39,887 nucleotides of DNA from Gemmataceae bacterium. GTDB taxonomy: Bacteria > Planctomycetota > Planctomycetia > Gemmatales > Gemmataceae. This document shows, piece by piece, positions 23,099 through 30,905 of this stretch; the first letter of the stretch is position 1, and every line of letters starts with the position of its first letter. The stretch lies in contig JADLBT010000200.1 in NCBI GenBank assembly GCA_020847555.1, positions 1 through 39,887 on the forward strand. Reading direction: 5' to 3'. A program made the translations under genes and the position numbers. The notes below the pieces were generated by a model. The model saw nothing but the letters and a program-made list of their open reading frames with translations. It ran no database searches and was not told where the DNA came from.

Positions 23099-26000
23099 TT
23101 ACTTCGGGAGAACGCGCAACGTGTAGTACGCCTCCGCCGGGTAGAACTCGGCCCCGCCGGGGGCGAGATTGCGCACCCGAAATTCGTACATGAACCCGGG
23201 CCGCATCTCCGCGAACCGCAGCGTCACCCGCCGCCCGTCCGGGGCGACCGTAACCGCGCTCACCTTCTCCGTCCGGCGGTCGCGGTCCGGGTTGTAGTAC
23301 GCCGGCGTCACCTCGCGCCGGTACGATTCGATCGCATAACTGGCCGTCTGTTCGGCCAGCGTGCGATCGACCGGGCGAAAGAAGTCGAGGGTGAAGCCGT
23401 CGCGCGTCGCGCGCACCTCGGCGATCCCGCACGGCAGTTGCTCCGGCGCGACGTGGATCCGCACCACCTCGCCGACGTTGTTCCCCGCGCCCCAACCGCT
23501 GTCGCGAATGCTGCCGACGTACAGATCGCCCTGCGGAGACACGCCGCACACGACCGGGCCGAGGAACCCCTTCGCCGGATCGTCGGGCGGAATGCTGAGC
23601 GGGTAGGTCGCACCCTGGAACGTGTCGCCAACGCGCTGCAGCGACATGCGGACCAGGCGGCGCGTGTCGTACTCGCAGCCGATCAGCTGGCCCTCCAGCG
23701 GTCCGAAGACGTCGCGGCCGAGCTTCGCACGCAGGGCCTTCGGCGTGTCGAGGAAACCGATGCCGTTGACGCTGCGCGTCCACGGGTGCGGGATATCGAT
23801 GGCGGGCGGCGTCACTGGCGGCACCGGCTTGCCCCGGTCGAGCGCGTTGATGAAGCCGAAGTAGACGCCGGGCCGGACGTGGTTCAGCTCGTTGAACGGG
23901 TTGTAGTTGCCCTGATTGTCGGTGACGAACAGCTCGCCGCTCCGATCCAGCGCCAGGCCCGTCGGGACGCGGTGGCCGGCCGAGAGCGGCTCCAGGGCGA
24001 AGAGGCGCGGGTTGTCCGGGGTCGGCTGGCGCGGCAGCAGGCGCAGGACGTTGCCGTGGTAGCGTGCGGCGACGAGGGAGCGCTTGTCCTGCTGGCACGG
24101 AATGCCGAGGAAGTACTCGCCGCGTGCGTTCCGCGGCAGCCCGACCGCCCAGTCATGGTAGTCCTTCGTATAACCCCAGCCCGACGCGATCACCTCCACC
24201 TGCTTGCCGGCCGGCGCCGCTCCGCGCAGGCGCAGCAGCCCGTACTTGACGCTCACATCGACGTAATCCGGCCCCGCGTGCGCCCCGTAGGGTGAGGGCA
24301 GACCGTCCGCGAGGACCGTGACGCGGTCCGCGGCGCCGTCGCCGTCGCTGTCGAACGCTTCGAGGATCTGCCCCCGCAGCGACGCGAAGACCAGCCGCCC
24401 ATCCGGCCGCCAGGTCAACCCGGTCGGCATGATCGTCGGCGGCAGCGGGAGACGTTCGCCCCTGAAGCCGGGCGCCACCTGCACCGGCTCGATCTTGCCC
24501 GGAGCGGTCGGCGGCACGGGCAGCTCGGGGAAGCGATCGACGGGAATTGCCGACAGATAGTGCAGGACCACCTGTACGGTGCTCTGGCCCTCAGCCGGCG
24601 CGAGGGTGAGCGAGCCGTCGGCTGCGAACTGCGCGCCGGCCGGTTCGCGCACCACGATCCGGGTGGCGAATCGGTCCTTGAGGTGCAGCGTCCGGGAGTC
24701 CGCGGAGAGAGACGCGCGGGCGGCGGTCTGCGGCGAGAGAACGCGCAGGCGCAGGGCGGACCTGCGCAGGAGCGGTCCGGCGGACAGCTCCTGCGCGAAC
24801 CCGGTCGCGGAGCCTTGCGGGGCCAGCGGCGCGAGCCGGCGGCGGACGAGAACCAGCGGTCCCTTTGTGAAATCCAGCCGATAGTGCAGCGTGAGGGCAG
24901 CCCCCTCGGTCTGCCAGGCGTCGGCCTCGGTGACAAACTGCCCCCGCAGCCGCGCGGAAGCTTCGCGCCCCTCGCTCAGCAGGGTCAGGTCCGGGGACGT
25001 GTGGCCGGTGTCGAGGACCGGCGTTCCCGCCATTTCCCAGAACCAGTTCTTGCCCTTCGTGCGCTGCCGCGCCGTGTCGCCGACGGTCCACAACGTCAGG
25101 GCGCCGGCCTCGAGATCCACGACCACGTTATGCCGGTTCGCGAGACCGACGAGGAACGGCTTGATCAGGTCCGACCCGTTGCGCTCAACGATGTCGGTCA
25201 CCAGCAGCGGCTCGGCGGCGGGATGGTTGCCGTCGTGGCGGAGAACGCGAATCGGGTTCGGCGCGGGCGGCTCGAAGTCCGTCAGGTTGAGGACGTGCCA
25301 GACGGCCGCGAGTTGCTTGTCGAGCTGGTCCCCCAGAACTCCGCTAACGGGGATCTGCACCGACGGCATCTCCAGGTCGGGCTTGATGCGCGCCGGGTTG
25401 CGGACGAAGCGCTCGTACCACGCGCGGCGGATGCGGCGGCCCATCTGCGACAGCGACGGGCCGCGCGTGTTCAGCGAAGCCTGGGCAGGGACCACGCTGC
25501 CGACCTGATGGCAGCTCGTGCAGCCGAACCCGTCACCCGAGACGAGGCGCCCGCCCGCGAGGGTGTACCGATCCTGCACCGCCCGCTCGGGAGGGGGCGA
25601 TGCCTCCCGTGCTCCCCACGGCACCCGGTCCGAGGCAATGAAGTGACGGAGCAGTGCCTGAAGTTCCTCGTCACGCAGGGGGAAGCGCGGCATGCGCACG
25701 CGCAGATAAGGGCGATGCGGCTCGCCGTGCCGCGCGATCGACTCGACGAGAGCCTCGTCAGTTAGCTTGTCGCCGACCCCGTGCAGCGCGGGCGGGGTCA
25801 GGGCCGGGATCTGCGGGGCCAGGTCCGGGTGGCGCTTGCCGAGAGCAGGGAGTTGGTCTGCCAGCAGGGGGGGCAGCAGCGGCAGCGCCGCCCGTGCGCC
25901 TTCCCGGGCGTGGCACGCGAGGCAGTTGTGTTCGGCGAGAACCAATCGACCGTCGAGCGCAGGGCCGCGCCGCGCGGCGTCCGTGCGTCGGGTGGTGTAG

Positions 26001-27427
26001 TAGGCGCGCACGGCACGGGCGTCGCTTTCACCGAGGCGATAGCCGGGCCGATGTCGGGTCGCGTCGGGCGCCCCCACGCACGCCCGCTGCCAGTCACTCC
26101 CCGCGCCGAGCCGGGGCGCCTGCCGGCCCCCGGCGGGCGCCCTGCCCGGCGCGTCGGGCCGGCGGTGACACGACGCGCAGCGGAACGCCTCGACGAGCTT
26201 CTTGCCTTCCGCATGGCGAGCGCTGGGGGCGCGGGTGGTGAAGTCCGGTTTCGCGTCGTTCGCCTTCTGCGCGGCGAGGAACAGCGCGAGGGAGGTGCGT
26301 TCGTCGGCCGACAGGGTGAACACCGGCATACGGTGATCGCTGTTGAGCTTGGCGGGGTCTGCGAGCCAGGCGGCGAAGAAACCGGGCGGGCGCTTGTCGG
26401 CGATGTGGGTGAGGTCGCCGCCGCCGAACCAGCCGCCGCCGCCCACCTCGCGCCAGCTGTGACACGCCACACAGCCGAGCGTCAGGAACAGGCGCTCGCC
26501 GGTGCGCGCGTCCGGTCTGGCTTTGGGCGGAGCGCCTTTCTTACCCTTCTTCGCCTTCCCAGGCGGAGGCATGGGTTTGGGCTGCTCCTTGACCGGAGCG
26601 GGGTCGGCACCGGGGCGGCGCACCAGCAGCCAGTCGGCGACAGCCTCGGCCTGCGCCGCGCTCAGGCCGAACGCCGGCATGCGCCGGGGCGATGCGGCCT
26701 CGTCCTTCCCTTTGGAAGGGTGTTCGCCAGCGGCGAGCCAGCGCACCAGCCAGTCGCGCGAGAGGTTGCCGCTCAGGCGGTCGAGGGCCGGGGCCGGCTG
26801 GGGGGTGAAGTCGTCGTCATGGCAGCGAGCGCAGCGCAGGGCATGGGCGAGCAGGCGGCCACGCTCGAAGTCGTTCGCGGGCGACTGCCGCCGGTCGTGC
26901 GTCAGGTGGCGCGGCGGGATCGGCTCCAGTCCGAACTGCGGGCCAGCCCACAGCACCATCAGCCGCGTCTCTTTCTCTGTACGGCGGAACGAGAGTTCCA
27001 GCGGCTGGCGGCCCGCCGGGAGAGCAACGGGGAGCGCGTGGTGCCACTCGCTGCGCAGCCTGCGCCGGGCGACCACCACCTTGCCGGCGATCTTCAGCTC
27101 GACCTCACCCGCGCCGAACACGGCGAAGCGGTAGTCGCCGCGTCCCTGGACCAGCAGCTCTCCGCGCCAGGTCGCGCGGACCTCGCCCGGGTTGAGGCGC
27201 GGGTCGGGCGCGGCCTCGCCCCAGTCGAATGCAAGCTGGGGCTCCACGCGCACGGCCGTGTTCCCCCCACCGTCGCGGAGCGCGACCACGAGGCCAGACC
27301 TGACGGGCTCGTCATCTCCAGGCTGCTGAGCGCGGGCGGCGCTCGCGGTCGCGGCGAGAGTCAGCAGGAGGTGAGGAAGGAGCGGGAGGAGGCCCCGCGA
27401 GGGAGTGAACACACGGTCGAGCATCAT
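23099..27427 (-). CDS. Giant secreted PA14 / pentahaem cytochrome c / sorbosone-dehydrogenase-like protein
   Basis: A 1,442-residue exported protein. The first Met could be GTG 27430, ATG 27427 or ATG 27424; the ATG is preferred. Domains in order: signal peptide (about 1-34), a PA14-like beta domain (about 45-175, WRGELLVQGRGDYRFAVFGAGEVEL), then five c-type haem sites. These are CARCH near 199, CVACH near 320, CASCH near 418, CLACH near 501 and CTSCH near 636. A beta-rich region follows (about 700-960), then a C-terminal beta-propeller (about 980-1380) with PTGLTWRPDGRLVFASLRGQI and GLALDRSGELFVTDNQGNYNP, like L-sorbosone/glucose dehydrogenases. A Lys/Pro linker (about 290-310) separates haems 1 and 2. 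Function is probably extracellular oxidation of a carbohydrate-like substrate with internal electron transfer; this is inferred. Confidence 0.82.
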   Translation of the reverse strand: MMLDRVFTPSRGLLPLLPHLLLTLAATASAARAQQPGDDEPVRSGLVVALRDGGGNTAVRVEPQLAFDWGEAAPDPRLNPGEVRATWRGELLVQGRGDYRFAVFGAGEVELKIAGKVVVARRRLRSEWHHALPVALPAGRQPLELSFRRTEKETRLMVLWAGPQFGLEPIPPRHLTHDRRQSPANDFERGRLLAHALRCARCHDDDFTPQPAPALDRLSGNLSRDWLVRWLAAGEHPSKGKDEAASPRRMPAFGLSAAQAEAVADWLLVRRPGADPAPVKEQPKPMPPPGKAKKGKKGAPPKARPDARTGERLFLTLGCVACHSWREVGGGGWFGGGDLTHIADKRPPGFFAAWLADPAKLNSDHRMPVFTLSADERTSLALFLAAQKANDAKPDFTTRAPSARHAEGKKLVEAFRCASCHRRPDAPGRAPAGGRQAPRLGAGSDWQRACVGAPDATRHRPGYRLGESDARAVRAYYTTRRTDAARRGPALDGRLVLAEHNCLACHAREGARAALPLLPPLLADQLPALGKRHPDLAPQIPALTPPALHGVGDKLTDEALVESIARHGEPHRPYLRVRMPRFPLRDEELQALLRHFIASDRVPWGAREASPPPERAVQDRYTLAGGRLVSGDGFGCTSCHQVGSVVPAQASLNTRGPSLSQMGRRIRRAWYERFVRNPARIKPDLEMPSVQIPVSGVLGDQLDKQLAAVWHVLNLTDFEPPAPNPIRVLRHDGNHPAAEPLLVTDIVERNGSDLIKPFLVGLANRHNVVVDLEAGALTLWTVGDTARQRTKGKNWFWEMAGTPVLDTGHTSPDLTLLSEGREASARLRGQFVTEADAWQTEGAALTLHYRLDFTKGPLVLVRRRLAPLAPQGSATGFAQELSAGPLLRRSALRLRVLSPQTAARASLSADSRTLHLKDRFATRIVVREPAGAQFAADGSLTLAPAEGQSTVQVVLHYLSAIPVDRFPELPVPPTAPGKIEPVQVAPGFRGERLPLPPTIMPTGLTWRPDGRLVFASLRGQILEAFDSDGDGAADRVTVLADGLPSPYGAHAGPDYVDVSVKYGLLRLRGAAPAGKQVEVIASGWGYTKDYHDWAVGLPRNARGEYFLGIPCQQDKRSLVAARYHGNVLRLLPRQPTPDNPRLFALEPLSAGHRVPTGLALDRSGELFVTDNQGNYNPFNELNHVRPGVYFGFINALDRGKPVPPVTPPAIDIPHPWTRSVNGIGFLDTPKALRAKLGRDVFGPLEGQLIGCEYDTRRLVRMSLQRVGDTFQGATYPLSIPPDDPAKGFLGPVVCGVSPQGDLYVGSIRDSGWGAGNNVGEVVRIHVAPEQLPCGIAEVRATRDGFTLDFFRPVDRTLAEQTASYAIESYRREVTPAYYNPDRDRRTEKVSAVTVAPDGRRVTLRFAEMRPGFMYEFRVRNLAPGGAEFYPAEAYYTLRVLPK

Positions 27428-27507
27428 CACACCTGGTCAGCGGCGCGGGCGGGCAACTGCTTCCCAGCGTATCGTGGTGTGCGCGAGGTGTCCAGGGAGG
27501 GGCCGCC

Positions 27508-27530
27508 GGACCAGCCCGGAGCGTCAGCGG
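27508..27530. repeat. Family-2 palindrome, left-arm copy
   Basis: GGACCAGCCCGGAGCGTCAGCGG, one base different from the family arm (GCGTCAG for GCGCCAG). It lies in the 105-nt gap between the HerA-like gene stop and the multi-haem gene start. Confidence 0.6.
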
Positions 27531-27532
27531 TG

Positions 27533-29110
27533 CTACCGGGCGAACTTCCTCCGGCAGGCCGCCGGTCGGACCGACATCACCACCGACCGACTGAACTGCG
27601 GCGAGCTGACCACCGCCTGCCCCTGCCCGAGCAGCGGACAGCGCGCCCACAGGTCGCGGCTCACGTCGCCCGTCGTCGCGATCAGCGCCTCCAGGTTGTG
27701 CATGCTCCGGAGCGTGTGGACAATCCGCGAGTTGCACAGCTCGAACAGTTCCGGCGGCAGGTGGCCGGGCTGCTGGCTGACGAACGCCATCGCCAGCCAG
27801 CGCTTGCGCCCGCGGCGGGTGACGTTGCGCAGCATGTGCAGCGTCGCCTGCATCGTCTGCACCCGCTCGCGGCTGATGAACGAGTGGGCCTCCTCGACCA
27901 CCAGCAGCGTCGGCGGGGTGTCCGGCCGGGTCAGCTTCAGCGCAAACGCCTTACGCAGCAGGTCGGCCGTGACCATGTTCTTGACCACGTCGTTGGCGAC
28001 GCTGACGTCGATGACGCTGACGCGCCCCGGCGCCAGCATGCGGGCCACGTCGAGGGACGGCATGTTGAGTTGATCGAACGCCTCGGCGTGCATCAGCCAC
28101 GCCAGCTTGGACGCCAGCCCGGTGTAGTCCACGAACTCCGTCGCGCGCGAACCCCGCTCGGACGACCGCTCGCGCAGCGAGCGCAGCGTGAACGGCACCT
28201 TCGCCTGCGGGGAGGCGTCGAGGAGGGTCTGAAACCCTTCCGACTCGCTCGTGGTCAGGCGGGCGCGGGCCTTCTGCTGCAGGTACTCGACGCAGTCCAT
28301 CAGGGCGTTCCGCTCCGGCAACGACACCTGCAAGATCTCGCCGATGACGGCCGTGTCGAAGTCCGCCAGCCGCAGGGTGAACGGCTCGCTCGCGTCCCTG
28401 TCGCTGGTGCAGCTGGCCGGGTAGAAGACGTGGAAATCCTTCAGCCCCGCCGGCTCGCGCCCGAACCGGGCCAGCCGGGCCGCGATGGCCGGCTCGTCCG
28501 CCGGCTGGTCCATGTCGGTGTATTCGCCCTCGACGTCCAGAACGATCACCGCCCACCCGTTCCGGGCCGCCTCCTCGACGATCACCTGCGCGGTGTTCGA
28601 CTTGCCCGAGCCGACGGTGCCGAAGATGCCGAGGTTGCGCGGCAGAACGCCCTTGTTCTTGCTCTGGAGGGCAACCCACAGCTCGTCCTGGCCGGTCAGG
28701 CTGCCGAGCAGCATGTCGCCCGCGAACCCGTGCAGGGCGGCGACCTCCGCCGGGGTGAGGGCGAAGACGGCCGCCCCGGGGGCCGGGCGGGAGTTCGTGT
28801 CGCGCGGCTGGCCCTCGACGATTTCCCCCTGGATCTCCAGATCGGCGAGCAGGAAGCTTTCCAGCGATGGCCCGCCCGTCAGACCCCCGACGGTCGGCGT
28901 CCCGGAGCGGTGGAAGAACGGGCCGGAGATGACGCGCGCGAGAAAGCCGGAGCGCGTCCGGCTTTCGTCCTGGATGCGCACGTACTGGTTGCGCTCCAGC
29001 AGATCTCGCTTCGTCACCGGGGCGCGGAGGAGCACGCGCTCGCTCGTCGCCACCGAGCCGTCCCACCCCACATGCCCCAGCAATCGGCCCTCGCCGCTCG
29101 CGTCCGTCAT
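27533..29110 (-). CDS. HerA-like (DUF87) ATPase
   Basis: A 525-residue HerA/FtsK-superfamily ATPase of the DUF87 type. Walker A is GTVGSGKSN at about residues 164-172 and Walker B is LLVVEEAH near 400. The Arg-rich MLRNVTRRGRKRWLAMAFVSQQPGHLP further on, with SQQP, is the HerA sensor region. An N-terminal beta-barrel (HAS-barrel-like, about 1-130) precedes the core, as in HerA. In archaea and some bacteria HerA works with the nuclease NurA in DNA end processing; other HerA-like ATPases act in phage-defence systems. No NurA gene is adjacent. The nearest same-strand upstream gene is a PHP phosphoesterase 243 nt away, separated by a repeat. ATG 29110 has GGGAGAA upstream. Hexamer formation is expected from the family. 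Confidence 0.88.
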   Translation of the reverse strand: MTDASGEGRLLGHVGWDGSVATSERVLLRAPVTKRDLLERNQYVRIQDESRTRSGFLARVISGPFFHRSGTPTVGGLTGGPSLESFLLADLEIQGEIVEGQPRDTNSRPAPGAAVFALTPAEVAALHGFAGDMLLGSLTGQDELWVALQSKNKGVLPRNLGIFGTVGSGKSNTAQVIVEEAARNGWAVIVLDVEGEYTDMDQPADEPAIAARLARFGREPAGLKDFHVFYPASCTSDRDASEPFTLRLADFDTAVIGEILQVSLPERNALMDCVEYLQQKARARLTTSESEGFQTLLDASPQAKVPFTLRSLRERSSERGSRATEFVDYTGLASKLAWLMHAEAFDQLNMPSLDVARMLAPGRVSVIDVSVANDVVKNMVTADLLRKAFALKLTRPDTPPTLLVVEEAHSFISRERVQTMQATLHMLRNVTRRGRKRWLAMAFVSQQPGHLPPELFELCNSRIVHTLRSMHNLEALIATTGDVSRDLWARCPLLGQGQAVVSSPQFSRSVVMSVRPAACRRKFAR

Positions 29111-29253
29111 GGTAGTTTCTCCCGATACCGCGTCTCGCCCCCCACGCCCGGCGCAGGCACGGTGCGCCTCTCGCAGCAAGAGCCGCCGTCACCCGCCGGG
29201 AATTGCTGCTGAAGTATAGCTCCTTCCTCCGGCGAGTGATTGGCGCGCGCTTT

Positions 29254-29314
29254 ACCAGCCCGGAGCGCCAGCGACAAGCACCCCCGGTGCCCGGCGCTGG
29301 CGCTCCGGGCTGGT
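29254..29314. repeat. Family-2 palindrome, complete copy
   Basis: Left arm ACCAGCCCGGAGCGCCAGCG (29254-29273) and its exact complement (29295-29314) form 20-bp arms with a 21-nt spacer. This is the best-preserved copy of the family in the window. It lies between the PHP gene and the HerA-like gene. Confidence 0.85.
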
Positions 29315-29353
29315 CCGAACGGCGCCGACTGGGATTGGTGTTCCGGTCCCGGA

Positions 29354-29956
29354 TTACCGGGCGTGTGCCGTGCTGCGGCGCGCGCGGATGGCGGCGACCA
29401 GGTCGGCGGTTGTGCGGATGGGAGCGCCGAAGTTGGTGTAGCAGACGCCAACCACCTCCTCGCTGTGGGCGTCGCTGGATCCGAGGCCGGCAAGCTTGCG
29501 TTCCCGCCGGATTTCTGCGGCCCGGGCGCGGTCGGTGGCGTCCATGTTGTTCGTCATCAGCTCCAGCCCGTCCAGGTCCGGCCGGTCCCGATGCAGGATG
29601 TCGTCAAACTTCTGTCCCCAGCGGAACGGGTGGGCGGCCACGACGACGCCCCCCTGACGGTGGATCTCCTGGCACAGGGTCGCACACGGGATGCCGCGCG
29701 GGACCGCAAACGGGTTCGTCACGCCATAGGCGAGGAAGTGCCCCTCGCGGCAGCTGACCTCGATCCCCGCCAGCACCACCAGCCCATCCGCGGCGGCGCG
29801 CAGTTCCCGCAACTCCTCCTCAGTCCACAGCCAGTCGTGTTCCGTGATCACCACCCCGTTCAGCCCGACGGCCTGCGCCCGCCGGAGCAGGGCGAACGGG
29901 TCGATCTGGCTGTCGGGCGAATGGCGCGCCGTGTGAATGTGCAGGTCGAACTTCAT
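29354..29956 (-). CDS. PHP-domain phosphoesterase
   Basis: A 200-residue stand-alone PHP domain, a metal-dependent phosphoesterase fold used in polymerase proofreading domains, histidinol phosphatase and nucleases. Metal-ligand motifs appear in order: DLHIHT (residues 4-9), ITEHDW (about 38-43), AGIEVS (about 63-68), AAHPFRW (about 107-113) and GSSDAHS (about 161-167). The set is complete, so it should be active. ATG 29956 has GAGGGG about 5 nt upstream. DUF2760 lies upstream on the same strand and HerA-like ATPase downstream. The substrate is unknown (phosphorylated nucleosides or nucleic acid are typical). A link to the HerA-like ATPase is suggested only by proximity. Confidence 0.86.
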   Translation of the reverse strand: MKFDLHIHTARHSPDSQIDPFALLRRAQAVGLNGVVITEHDWLWTEEELRELRAAADGLVVLAGIEVSCREGHFLAYGVTNPFAVPRGIPCATLCQEIHRQGGVVVAAHPFRWGQKFDDILHRDRPDLDGLELMTNNMDATDRARAAEIRRERKLAGLGSSDAHSEEVVGVCYTNFGAPIRTTADLVAAIRARRSTAHAR

Positions 29957-30028
29957 CAGATCCCCTCGTCCAATGGAAGCGGTCCGGCCCACCGTGCGCG
30001 GCTCGGACAGCCGCACCCGGACCACGGA

Positions 30029-30616
30029 TCAGGGCAGTTCGACCTCGGCGGGGTGGAGGACGAACTCGTCCTGGCCTTCGGGCGGGGCCGGCACCCGCAG
30101 GGCCGTGACGCGCCAGCCGGGATGGACCAGGGTGCCGCGGAACGGCGGCTGCCCTGTCACGTTCCCCGTCAGCCGGATGGCCGACGGGTCGAACCCGGCC
30201 GGCACCTCGACCGTCTCGCCTTCCGCCCTGGCGATCACCGGCCCCAGGTCGGCGTACTTCGCCAGAGCCTCCATCCACTTCGGCTGCAGCTCCTTGACCG
30301 CCGCCACGATCTGTTCGGTGTCGGCGGCCTGGATGTTCTCGGTCATGAGGAAATCGACCAGCCGGCCGTCGCGCTGGAGCAGCGCCAGCAGCCGCAGCGG
30401 TTCGCCCGACGGCTTCGACGGTTTCGGCGGGGGCGGGTAGAGCAACTCCTTGACCTTCTCGGCAAACTGCCGGTCGCGCAGGATCCGCAGTCGGCCCCGA
30501 TCCGCCAGTCCGATGCGCCCGACGTCTCCGCCGCAGAGCAGCAGGACCAGCCCGAATCGGATCAGGACCAGGACCACGATGGTCAGCAGGATAATGACAA
30601 CGGGGTTGTCCAGCAT
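30029..30616 (-). CDS. DUF2760 protein
   Basis: A 195-residue DUF2760-like protein. A transmembrane helix occupies about residues 6-28 ([23 protein letters not shown]). The cytoplasmic part contains [38 protein letters not shown] (about 72-109), the family core, and ends [26 protein letters not shown]. Function is unknown; in other genomes DUF2760 often neighbours Hsp70-type genes, none of which is here. ATG 30616 has GGGGAGG upstream. It is divergent from mnmG and lies 72 nt upstream of the PHP gene. Confidence 0.82.
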   Translation of the reverse strand: MLDNPVVIILLTIVVLVLIRFGLVLLLCGGDVGRIGLADRGRLRILRDRQFAEKVKELLYPPPPKPSKPSGEPLRLLALLQRDGRLVDFLMTENIQAADTEQIVAAVKELQPKWMEALAKYADLGPVIARAEGETVEVPAGFDPSAIRLTGNVTGQPPFRGTLVHPGWRVTALRVPAPPEGQDEFVLHPAEVELP

Positions 30617-30658
30617 GTGCCTCCCCAGGGTCTCATACGTGATCGCCGTGGCTGTTCG

Positions 30659-30678
30659 TCCTGCCGCTTGCGGCAGGA
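30659..30678. promoter_or_regulatory. Perfect small hairpin between DUF2760 and mnmG
   Basis: TCCTGCCG (30659-30666) and CGGCAGGA (30671-30678) pair exactly around a CTTG loop. It lies about 43 nt upstream of the DUF2760 start on the minus strand and about 230 nt upstream of mnmG, in the 289-nt divergent gap. Confidence 0.4.
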
Positions 30679-30756
30679 TGGGAATACAGGGCGATTCGGT
30701 TACAAGGTTGGCGGGCTCACCCGGCCCGCGATTTACCCGCATTGTACGGACGGACA

Positions 30757-30784
30757 AAAGACCAGACCCGCGAGCCTGGTCTTT
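30757..30784. terminator. Terminator-like hairpin upstream of mnmG
   Basis: AAAGACCAG (30757-30765) and CTGGTCTTT (30776-30784) form a perfect 9-bp stem with a 10-nt loop, followed by GTTTGG on the plus strand. It looks like an intrinsic terminator, but it sits between divergent genes about 120 nt before mnmG. Attenuation or insulation is as likely as termination. Confidence 0.5.
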
Positions 30785-30905
30785 GTTTGGTTCCTGGTTC
30801 CTGGCTTCTTCCCACGCAGCGGAGCCTGTAATCGGCCTTTTTCTGATCCCCCCTCTTGGGTATATTCCCTGGAGAGTCGTCCCTCCTGGCTCGGCGTATC
30901 CGATC

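Noticed and set aside
27533..29110. HerA-NurA DNA-end-processing pair
   Set aside because: No NurA-like nuclease is adjacent; the neighbour is a PHP domain, so the pair name is not used.
25781..29212. Plus-strand open frame of 1,143 codons
   Set aside because: It lies opposite the multi-haem and HerA-like genes, which have clear domain motifs. It has no recognisable domain.
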